From positions 1 through 64,000 of the forward strand of contig JBAQQB010000135.1 of NCBI GenBank assembly GCA_049306275.1: a stretch of DNA of 64,000 bases, read 5' to 3'. This DNA comes from JADJTT01 sp049306275. GTDB lineage: Bacteria > Bacteroidota > Bacteroidia > Chitinophagales > Saprospiraceae. The notes beneath the pieces are model-generated. The model was not told the DNA's origin. It did no database searches and saw nothing but the letters and a program-made list of their open reading frames with translations. Positions 34,320-41,854 of this stretch are shown piece by piece. Both the position numbers and the translations under genes were made by a program. Each line of letters starts with the position of its first letter. Position 1 is the first letter of the stretch.

Positions 34320-35219
34320 ATGACCAAGAGCGAACTCAAACAACTCATCGCGGAAGACCAGATCAAGAAAGTTATACAATGGCTGCTGGAGGCCACGGAG
34401 CGGATGCGCGACAGCGACCTGCACAACGAGGTGGTGCAGCAATCTTCCAAGTACAACGACTACCTCAAGTCAAAGATGGCCGGCACCAAAAGCCAGGACG
34501 ATCTGGATGTGCAGATCGCCAAAATCAACGCTGCACTGACTTACATCATCGACAAACTACCCGAGACCCCAACCACCCAACAACCCAAGCACCCAACAAC
34601 CCCTGCCAACCGCAAACCCCTCTATCTCGCCGCTGCGGCCATCTTGCTTTCCCTGATCGCCATGGCGATTAAATTCTTTCCAACCGGAAGTAGAACGCCC
34701 TTCGAAATCACCATCAGCCTGCAAGGGCCGGAACTGCCCGATTACCCGCCGCTGAAAGATGCGAAGTTGGGGATCAAGCTGGACAATAAATGGGAAGAAG
34801 CAGCGGTAGATGAGCACGGCGATGCTGATTTCAAAGGCATTTCCGGCAATTTTGAGGGGAAAATGGTTCCGGTGCGGCTCCAGAGCAAGTACTGGCAGGC
34901 CCAGCAAGACAGCGTGGTGCTGGAAGGGAAAAGCACCTCCATCGAGGTAGCTCCTAATGGTTTGTTGGCGCAGATACGCGGTCTCGTACGCTCAGCTGAT
35001 GGAAATGAATACCTCGAAGGCGTGGAGATCAGGCTTGACAATGGAGCTTTGAGTGTGATGACCGATTCCAAAGGCTTTTTTGAATTCAGTGAGATACCTG
35101 CAAGCTTGCAAAAGGAAAGCTACAATCTTACCGCCACCAAGGCCGGCTACGAAGCCGATTCCCGCTTCGCCTATCCCGAAACGGGTGCTGTCGAAATCAG
35201 GCTTTCTCCCAAAAAATAA
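34320..35219 (+). CDS. EAD11-like effector-associated domain, one membrane span and periplasmic beta domain
   Basis: A 299-residue protein. Residues 1-78 (SELKQLIAEDQIKKVIQWLL ... SSKYNDYLKSKMAGTKSQDD ... KINAALTYIIDKLP) match the pattern of effector-associated domain 11, a small helical dimerisation adaptor of bacterial conflict systems. A Pro/Thr-rich linker leads to a membrane span (about 101-120), then a periplasmic part with a carboxypeptidase-regulatory-like fold (about 220-299, IRGLVRSADGNEYLEGVEIRLD). EAD domains usually recruit a matching EAD-bearing effector; none is seen here. Start at ATG 34320 is set by the promoter and the domain edge. It overlaps the next gene by one base. Confidence 0.75.
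   Translation: MTKSELKQLIAEDQIKKVIQWLLEATERMRDSDLHNEVVQQSSKYNDYLKSKMAGTKSQDDLDVQIAKINAALTYIIDKLPETPTTQQPKHPTTPANRKPLYLAAAAILLSLIAMAIKFFPTGSRTPFEITISLQGPELPDYPPLKDAKLGIKLDNKWEEAAVDEHGDADFKGISGNFEGKMVPVRLQSKYWQAQQDSVVLEGKSTSIEVAPNGLLAQIRGLVRSADGNEYLEGVEIRLDNGALSVMTDSKGFFEFSEIPASLQKESYNLTATKAGYEADSRFAYPETGAVEIRLSPKK
34568..34607 (+). repeat. Short CCCAAC-type repeats coding for a linker
   Basis: The Pro/Thr/Gln linker of the EAD11-like protein is encoded by units such as ACCCAACA, giving TPTTQQPKHPTTPA. The unit length (7-8) and base composition recall the intergenic repeats. Confidence 0.5.
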
Positions 35220-37423
35220 TGCAACAGATGAAACAACTCGCAGTTCTATCAGCCATTCTGCTCTTTCTCACCCCTACCCTCTCCGCACAAACCAACAATA
35301 TCGTGCGCGGCATCGTCACCCTGCAAAACAGCAACTCCCAGCCGGCGAAGAACGTGCAGGTGACCACTTTTGGGGCTAACCCGGCTTACACCAACTCCGC
35401 CGGACAATTCGAGCTGCGAATCAGCGGGGGCAAGCCCGGGCAGACCGTCCGGCTGATCGTGCAGAAAGACTCTTTCCAGGTGCTCGGACCCGATCCACTC
35501 ATTTTTGAAACAGCCATCCGGGAAGATCCCAACGAGATGATCCGCATCGCCCTGGCCAATATCCAGGTGTTTCAGGAGCGCATTTCGCGCTTTATGCAAT
35601 CGATCGACAAGCAAATACAGTCGCAGAGCGCAGCGCTGAAGGACCTGCAGGCGCAGCAGGAAAAAATGGCACAAATGAAAGCCAGGGAAAAGATCATCCA
35701 GGACTCCATCGCTCTCCTTTTTCAGCAGGTGCAGACGCTGGAGGCCAGCAAGGAAGAACTAGCCAGAAAACTGGCGTCAATCGACCTCGACCAGGCCTCC
35801 GCCTACTCTGTTAATGCTATTGAAACGTTTTTATCCGGTAATGTAGAAGAGGCGCTTGCGCTGCTCAATGAGGAAAAACTGGACGCCTTCTACGAAGAAG
35901 TACTCAAACGTGAAGAGGAGGTCGCCCAAGCCAAACAACAGGCCATTGAAAACTACATGATCCGCGCCCGGATGCAACAAACCCTGCTGCAATTCGACGA
36001 AGCTGCGGCCAGTTACCGGGCCGCAATTGAGAAAGACAGCACGAACCTCATGAACCTCGTCGAGTACGGAAGCTTTCTGGCATCCATCAACCGGGAAAAT
36101 GAAGGGATCCCCGTTTTTCAAAAAGCCCTCGGACAGGCCAAGGAACCACTGCATCGCCTGGAATTGCTGGGCGCCATCGGTATGATCTACGTGTTACAAA
36201 ACCGGGCGGCTGAAGCCGATTCCCTGCTTTCCGAGGCCTTCCGGCTGAGCAAAACACTTGAAATGCCGGACGCAAATCCGCTGCTCAACCTCATGAACAG
36301 CGCCGGTTATATGCACCAGACCAACGGCAATTTTCAGACGGCGGAAAAATACTACCTGGATGCGCTTGACATCTGCGCGCCGCTTTTTGAAAGAGATTCC
36401 CACGTGTATTACACCTCCTGGGCTGCTCTTAACTCTAATATTTGCCTGCTGTATCTGCAATCGGGCGATTTCGAAAAATCCGATGCGTACGCTTACCGCG
36501 TCATCGACGCTTTCCAGTATACGCCTGGCGACAGGACGCAGCAGGAGATTCTGGCCTACGCCTATTTTCTCAATAACCTGGGACAGGCTTGCGCCCAAAC
36601 CGGTGAATTCGACACCGCTGATACGACCCTTCAACTCGCCATTCAATTGTGCCAGCTACTCGAAGGGCAGGGGCTACAAACCGCGCTTCCCCTTCGCGCA
36701 CTGGCCCTCAACAACCTGGGACTGAACTTTTTCAACCAGGCCTCGCCCGAGGAGGCCATCCCCTATTTCGATCAATCGCTGGAATTGCATCTTGCGCTTG
36801 CCGAACGAAATCCACTCCGCTTCCAGCCCTTGCTGGCTATCGTCACCGCCAACCTGGCCCTCTCTCACCTACAACTCGGCCAATACGATCAGGCAGAGGA
36901 TTTCTTCAGCCAATCCCTCTCCTACTACCAGTCGCTGTGCGAGCTCAATCCCCAGGCATTCCTGCTCCCCCGCCTCAATGTCATGGAAGAATACCTGCCG
37001 CTGGTGCAGGAAACCAGTACGCCTGAACAGGTGATACAAATGCGCATTGACATCCTTCGCCTTGCTGAATCATTGGAGTCCATTTCCCCAGAATTCAGGA
37101 CGAAAGCCGCTCGAAGCGCCGGCGAACTGGCCTGGCAGTACCTGCTTTTCGGGAACAACCAGGAAGCCATCCGATACGCAGGCGAGGGCCTGGGAAAAGA
37201 TAGCGGAGAGACCTGGATCTACAGCGTCCTGGCCCCTGCCTACCTGCTTGCCGGCGATTTTGCGAAGGCCAAATCCATTTATTCCGAATGGAGAAACAAA
37301 CCCTATTCGCTCGACGAGACCCAGTCTTTCCGTGAAATCTTCCTGCAGGATATCGATACCCTCAAAGAATCGGGCATACAACATTCAGATTTTGATAAAA
37401 TTCGCAAATTGTTGAAGAAATAA
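35219..37423 (+). CDS. Secreted coiled-coil/TPR protein with carboxypeptidase-regulatory-like N-terminus
   Basis: A 734-residue protein: signal peptide (LAVLSAILLFLTPTLSAQ), a carboxypeptidase-regulatory-like domain (about 28-105, VRGIVTLQNSNSQPAKNVQVTTFG), a long coiled coil (about 110-190) and then many TPR-type helical pairs to the C-terminus (AEADSLLSEAFRL, YDQAEDFFSQSLSYYQSL). It starts one base inside the end of the EAD11-like gene, so the two are a unit: a membrane adaptor and a periplasmic scaffold. Domain order parallels the secreted protein at 31024. No enzymatic motif seen. Confidence 0.75.
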   Translation: MQQMKQLAVLSAILLFLTPTLSAQTNNIVRGIVTLQNSNSQPAKNVQVTTFGANPAYTNSAGQFELRISGGKPGQTVRLIVQKDSFQVLGPDPLIFETAIREDPNEMIRIALANIQVFQERISRFMQSIDKQIQSQSAALKDLQAQQEKMAQMKAREKIIQDSIALLFQQVQTLEASKEELARKLASIDLDQASAYSVNAIETFLSGNVEEALALLNEEKLDAFYEEVLKREEEVAQAKQQAIENYMIRARMQQTLLQFDEAAASYRAAIEKDSTNLMNLVEYGSFLASINRENEGIPVFQKALGQAKEPLHRLELLGAIGMIYVLQNRAAEADSLLSEAFRLSKTLEMPDANPLLNLMNSAGYMHQTNGNFQTAEKYYLDALDICAPLFERDSHVYYTSWAALNSNICLLYLQSGDFEKSDAYAYRVIDAFQYTPGDRTQQEILAYAYFLNNLGQACAQTGEFDTADTTLQLAIQLCQLLEGQGLQTALPLRALALNNLGLNFFNQASPEEAIPYFDQSLELHLALAERNPLRFQPLLAIVTANLALSHLQLGQYDQAEDFFSQSLSYYQSLCELNPQAFLLPRLNVMEEYLPLVQETSTPEQVIQMRIDILRLAESLESISPEFRTKAARSAGELAWQYLLFGNNQEAIRYAGEGLGKDSGETWIYSVLAPAYLLAGDFAKAKSIYSEWRNKPYSLDETQSFREIFLQDIDTLKESGIQHSDFDKIRKLLKK

Positions 37424-37433
37424 ACCCAAAAAA

Positions 37434-38546
37434 GTGAAAACCACTCGCAAGCATTTCATCAAAGGCCTGGCGGCAGGCGCCCTGGCGTTGCCTTTCGCCA
37501 TTCGCGGCTTCATGGGGCGCACCGTGGCGCAGGGCGAAGGGCCGGCTATCGTGACGGGCAAGCGGTACCAGTGGAAAATGGTCACGACCTGGCCTCCCAA
37601 CTTCCCTGTGCTGGGAGAAGGCTGCAACCTATTTGCACAGTGGGTAGAGGAAATGTCGGGCGGGCGCATCCGCATTCACGTCTACGGCGGCGGCGAGTTG
37701 GTGCCAGCCTTGGAGGTGTTTGACACAGTCCAAAGCGGCGCCGCTGAATTAGGCAGTGGCGCGGCTTATTACTGGGCAGGGAAAATACCGGCCGCACAGT
37801 TTTTTGCCTCCATCCCCTTTGGCATGAACGCCCAGCAGGTCAACGCCTGGCTATTGTCGGGCGGCGGGCTGGAGCTTTGGGAGGAGTTGTACGCGCCCTA
37901 CGGCCTCATTCCTATCCCGGGCGGCAATACCGGCGCCCAGATGGGCGGCTGGTTCAACCGCGAGATCAACAGCATGGCCGACCTGAAGGGGCTCAAAATG
38001 CGCATCCCCGGTCTGGGCGGCAAAGTGCTCGAACGCGCCGGCGGCGCGCCGGTGCTGCTGGCCGGCGGCGAGATATACACCGGCCTCGAACGCGGCGTTA
38101 TCGACGCCGCCGAATGGATCGGCCCCTACCACGACTACAAGATGGGCTTTCACCAGATCGCCAAATACTACTACGCCCCTGGCTGGCACGAGCAGGGCAG
38201 CGTCCTGGAAATGATCGTCAACAAGGAAGTCTACGACAGCCTGGCGCCCGATCTCCAGGCCATCCTCCGAGCCGCTTCCCTCCGAATGAACCACTGGATG
38301 CTGTCGGCTTTTGAAGCCCAAAATGCCACCTACCTCCAGAAGCTCATCGACGATGAAAGCGTCTCCGTCCGCACCTTCCCGGATGATGTAATCCGCCAGC
38401 TCAAAGCCATTACCAACGACATCCTGCGGGAAATGACGGAACAGGACCCCTTCTCCAAAAAGGTTTACGATTCCTACATGAGCTTTAAGGACCAGGTTAA
38501 AGTTTGGGCGGAGCACTCCGAGGCGCTTTATTACCGCAACCTGTAG
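37434..38546 (+). CDS. TRAP transporter substrate-binding protein, TakP-like (DctP family)
   Basis: A 370-residue periplasmic binding protein with a Tat-like signal (TRKHFIKGLAAGALALP) in which the second Arg is Lys. Segments ALEVFDTVQSGAAELGSGAAYYWAGK, FGMNAQQVNAWL and AAEWIGPYHDYKMGFHQIAKYYY match the TakP branch, whose members bind pyruvate, other 2-oxoacids or lactate. Start is GTG 37434. It reads toward, not with, its permease genes (38617-40433), an unusual arrangement. Ligand by homology only. Confidence 0.88.
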   Translation: MKTTRKHFIKGLAAGALALPFAIRGFMGRTVAQGEGPAIVTGKRYQWKMVTTWPPNFPVLGEGCNLFAQWVEEMSGGRIRIHVYGGGELVPALEVFDTVQSGAAELGSGAAYYWAGKIPAAQFFASIPFGMNAQQVNAWLLSGGGLELWEELYAPYGLIPIPGGNTGAQMGGWFNREINSMADLKGLKMRIPGLGGKVLERAGGAPVLLAGGEIYTGLERGVIDAAEWIGPYHDYKMGFHQIAKYYYAPGWHEQGSVLEMIVNKEVYDSLAPDLQAILRAASLRMNHWMLSAFEAQNATYLQKLIDDESVSVRTFPDDVIRQLKAITNDILREMTEQDPFSKKVYDSYMSFKDQVKVWAEHSEALYYRNL

Positions 38547-38616
38547 TGCCGAAGTCCTCTTCGACACAAAGCGCCCGGGTGACGCTCAAAATCCGGACTT
38601 GATTTCCGGAAAAATG

Positions 38617-39900
38617 CTAAACCAGGGCGACAAGAGCCAAAAACACCAACTGGATAACAACAAATGGTATGATACCCCTGTAGAGATGCCCGGTGGTGAC
38701 TTCGGGCGGGGCGACGCCTTTGAGGTAGAAAAGGGAAAAGCCGAATGGCGGGGTCAGGAAGGAGGTTTGGAGATTGATGGCCAGCAGTACGCCAACCCAG
38801 ACGAGGTCCATTTCATATTGGACAAAAATAGGGGCTACGACGGGCACGATGATGAAGATGATTTCAATGAAATCAATGAAGAAGCCCACGATGAAAACGA
38901 CCACCATGACCAGCAGCAAAAAGCCCCAGGCCGGCAGGTTGGCGGACTGGACAAGTTCCACCAGGTAACGGTCGCCCTGAAGCTCGCGGAAGACAAAGGA
39001 GAAGGTCGTGGCCCCGAGCAGGATCATAAACACCATGCTGGTCAGCATCGTGGTTTCCCGCATGACGGATTGGAGGATATTAAAGGTGAATTTGCCCTGG
39101 AAAATGGTGAGCAGGGTGGCGCCGAATGCGCCTACCGCAGCCGCTTCCGTTGGAGAAGCGATACCCCAGAAAATAGAGCCCAACACGGCCAGGATCAGCA
39201 GAAAAGGTAGCACGAAGGCTTGCACCACCCGCCAGAAGAAGCCCTTGGTCCTGAATTGCCGGATTTCTTCTTCCGGAATGGGCGGCGCCCATTCGGGTTT
39301 GATGTAAGCGATGGCTATCAGGTAGATGAGGTAACAGGCCACAAGCAAAAGACCGGGTACCATAGCGGCGGCGAAAAGCTCGCCCACTGACACCTGAAGC
39401 ACGCTGCCCAGCAAAACGAGCACTACGGAAGGTGGGATGATCTGCCCCAGCGTTCCTGAAGCGGCGATCACCCCGGTGGCGATTTCAGGCTTGTACCCCC
39501 GTTTGAGCATGGTCGGCAGGCTGATCAGTCCCATGGTGACCACCGTGGCCCCTACAATGCCGGTGGAGGCCGCCAGCAGGGCGCCCACCACCACTACGGC
39601 GATGGCCAGTCCTCCCCTGCGCTTCCCGAACAGCATGGCCATAGTTTCCAGGAGGCGCTCGGCAAGGCCTGATTTTTCCAGCATGATGCCCATAAAGATG
39701 AACAGGGGCACAGCCAGCAGCACGTAATTGGACATTACCCCCATGATGCGGGGCGGGAGAGCAGCAAAAGCGACCGGATCGAGGAAACAGACGGCGTAGA
39801 GCAGCGAAACCCCGCCAAGGGTAAAAGCGACGGGATATCCGTACAGGATCAGGAGGAAAATGGTCAGGAAGAGCAGCAGGGCGAGTATCTCCATGGTCAT
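38617..39900 (-). CDS. dctM: TRAP transporter large permease DctM
   Basis: A 427-residue permease with about 12 membrane spans and DctM features: GYPVAFTLGGVSLLYA, GIVGATVVTMGLISLP, and GTLGQIIPPSVVLVLLG, forming the ion-coupled channel unit of a TRAP transporter. Start ATG 39900 overlaps the dctQ stop (ATGA), typical of a DctQM pair. Sodium is the usual coupling ion. Confidence 0.93.
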   Translation of the reverse strand: MTMEILALLLFLTIFLLILYGYPVAFTLGGVSLLYAVCFLDPVAFAALPPRIMGVMSNYVLLAVPLFIFMGIMLEKSGLAERLLETMAMLFGKRRGGLAIAVVVVGALLAASTGIVGATVVTMGLISLPTMLKRGYKPEIATGVIAASGTLGQIIPPSVVLVLLGSVLQVSVGELFAAAMVPGLLLVACYLIYLIAIAYIKPEWAPPIPEEEIRQFRTKGFFWRVVQAFVLPFLLILAVLGSIFWGIASPTEAAAVGAFGATLLTIFQGKFTFNILQSVMRETTMLTSMVFMILLGATTFSFVFRELQGDRYLVELVQSANLPAWGFLLLVMVVVFIVGFFIDFIEIIFIIVPVVAPIFVQYEMDLVWVGVLLAINLQTSFLTPPFGFSLFYLKGVAPPEVTTGHLYRGIIPFVVIQLVFLALVALV

Positions 39901-40433
39901 AGTCCTTCGTGAAGGGGTTCTTCCTCGTTTTGCTTGCCGGGAATATTGCCATGCCTGTAGACCAGCAACGCTTCCCAAACCGAGACGATGCCCTGGAGCA
40001 ACAACAAAAATACAGAAACCGGAATAGCGAATTTGAGCAGGTACCTGGCAGGTAACCCGCCAGGATCCGGAGAGCCCTCCCGGATGGTCCAGGAAACCAT
40101 GGCGTAGTCAAAGGAGACCCAGATGGTCAGGATACACCAGGGGATGAGCAGGACAAGGCCCCCGATAGCATCAACGAGGGCCTTGTCCCGTACATTCATT
40201 TTCTGGTAGAAGAGATCGACCCGCACGTGGCGGTCGTGCCGGAAGGCATATCCGGCGCCGAGCAAAAAAATGAGGGCGAAGAGATGCCATTCGAGTTCCA
40301 TCACCCAGGCGGCGGTGTCGTTGAAGATGCGACGGGAGATCACGTCACCGCATACGAGCAGTACGAGGACAAGGTTCAGCCAGGAGACTGAACGGCCGAT
40401 CTGCTCGTTGAGGCGATGGATGAGGTTTTTCAT
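39897..40433 (-). CDS. dctQ: TRAP transporter small permease DctQ
   Basis: A 178-residue protein with four membrane spans and the DctQ conserved AWVMELEWHLFALIFLLGAGYAF and RHVRVDLFY. Start at ATG 40433; the in-frame extension upstream consists of the hairpin repeat and is not coding. Overlaps dctM by four bases. Partner of the binding protein at 37434. Confidence 0.92.
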   Translation of the reverse strand: MKNLIHRLNEQIGRSVSWLNLVLVLLVCGDVISRRIFNDTAAWVMELEWHLFALIFLLGAGYAFRHDRHVRVDLFYQKMNVRDKALVDAIGGLVLLIPWCILTIWVSFDYAMVSWTIREGSPDPGGLPARYLLKFAIPVSVFLLLLQGIVSVWEALLVYRHGNIPGKQNEEEPLHEGL

Positions 40434-40436
40434 TGG

Positions 40437-40496
40437 GTGAAGAGTGAAGGGTGAAGGGTGAAGAGGCCCTTCACCCTTCACCCTTCACTCTTCACT
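40437..40496. terminator. Heptamer-repeat hairpin, 27-bp perfect stem
   Basis: Left arm 40437-40463 and right arm 40469-40495 are exact reverse complements with a 5-base loop. Left arm: GTGAAGA, GTGAAGG, GTGAAGG, GTGAAGA; right arm: CTTCACC, CTTCACC, CTTCACT, CTTCACT. It lies four bases upstream of the dctQ start and abuts the stop of the TPR gene, so it should end or attenuate the transcript from upstream before dctQM. Confidence 0.75.
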
Positions 40497-41824
40497 TAGT
40501 TTTTAAAGTACGACTCTGCGTTCGTCCCTCCGCCCGTCACGACTTCCAGCCTGCGCTTGAACTCGTTGGAGAGCTCGATGTCGTCTTTTTTGGCGAAGAT
40601 CTCTTTCAGGGCGATCAGGGTATTCTGATCGTTGGGGTTCATCGACTCGACTTTTTCGAAGAAAGGCAGGGCCTGGTCGAAGTAGCCGTACATTTCCTTT
40701 TTCTTTGTGTCGTACTTTTTCAGGCCTTCCTTGGAGATGTCATCTTCCAGGACTTTGAGTTGCTGGGAGATGGCGGCGGCCTTGTTGTAGTAGAGGGCGC
40801 CGATGCTGTACATGGCGTCGGTAGATTTGGGATCTTTTTCGAGTGCCAGGTTGAAGTAGTAAAGTGCCTCGTTGAAGTCTTTCGTAGAAATTTCTTCGTT
40901 ACCGGCATTCAATTCGCGCTGGAAGAGCTGGTCGTAGACGCTGCCCAGGGTGGTATAGAGCGAGATGTTGTTCGGTTCTTTCTCGATGGCCATTTTGAGT
41001 TTGCCGACCAGCTCGTCGAGGCGGTTTTCGTGGAGGAAGTAATTGATCTCGGAGATCAGCAGTTCGGTGTTGCCGGGGAATTTGGCTTTACCGGCTTCCA
41101 TGACCTTCATGGCTTCTTCTTCGTTGTCCTCTTTGACGAGCATGTCGAAATAGAGGGAGTAAACCAAGGGTTCGGAATGGCCGATTTCGTAGAGTTCTTT
41201 GAGCAAGCTCTTGGCCACTGTTTGGTCGCCAGCCTGTGCTGCGCAGAAGGCGGTGACGAATTTCTGGTTGGCAACGTCGGTTTCGCTTTCCATCAGCGGG
41301 TTTTCGCCATTAGCGCGGAGTTCTGCATCGATGTCGAGGAAGAACTTCATGGGCTTGAAGGCCCCTGCATAGTCATTTGCGGCAAGGCGTTGGTTGCCGA
41401 TGATGCTGAAAAACCGGCCCGTTTCGGCCATGGATGTCAGGGCAGCCTTTTTGAGGAAGCCTTTATCGGCCAGTTCATGGCCTTTTTTTGCACTGTTGAA
41501 AGCTTCTGTGGCGTATGCTTCGCTTTCAGCGGGAAGAACGTGGCTCTGGTCGATGTAGAGCAGGTTGACCTCGGAGCTGACAAGGGCATTGTACACTTCA
41601 GCCCTGGAGTTCCAGACTTTGGCGTCCATTTTTTGCTCATCGCCTGTGATCGCAACGTCTATACTGCTCTTGGCTTCCTGCAGTTTGGCTTTGTTGCCGG
41701 AAGGGTCCAGGTTGTAAGCGCTCAGGGCCCGGGTGGCATCCTTATACGCCTTGGCGGGATCCTGGGCCTGAATGCCCCATGCCAACAATGAAAAGACAAA
41801 AAAGCCAAAAATTACCTTTCTCAT
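40496..41824 (-). CDS. Secreted tetratricopeptide-repeat protein
   Basis: A 442-residue protein with a signal peptide (KVIFGFFVFSLLAWGIQAQ) and TPR-like helical pairs through most of its length (KDATRALSAYNLDP, EISTKDFNEALYYFNLALEKDPKSTDAM, EKVESMNPNDQNTLIALKEI). No catalytic motif. Its start is 30 bases downstream of gyrA on the same strand, so it may be co-transcribed. Periplasmic scaffold function is inferred from the fold only. Confidence 0.82.
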   Translation of the reverse strand: MRKVIFGFFVFSLLAWGIQAQDPAKAYKDATRALSAYNLDPSGNKAKLQEAKSSIDVAITGDEQKMDAKVWNSRAEVYNALVSSEVNLLYIDQSHVLPAESEAYATEAFNSAKKGHELADKGFLKKAALTSMAETGRFFSIIGNQRLAANDYAGAFKPMKFFLDIDAELRANGENPLMESETDVANQKFVTAFCAAQAGDQTVAKSLLKELYEIGHSEPLVYSLYFDMLVKEDNEEEAMKVMEAGKAKFPGNTELLISEINYFLHENRLDELVGKLKMAIEKEPNNISLYTTLGSVYDQLFQRELNAGNEEISTKDFNEALYYFNLALEKDPKSTDAMYSIGALYYNKAAAISQQLKVLEDDISKEGLKKYDTKKKEMYGYFDQALPFFEKVESMNPNDQNTLIALKEIFAKKDDIELSNEFKRRLEVVTGGGTNAESYFKN

Positions 41825-41854
41825 GGTATCAAGATTTTGTGGGTTGAATGTATT

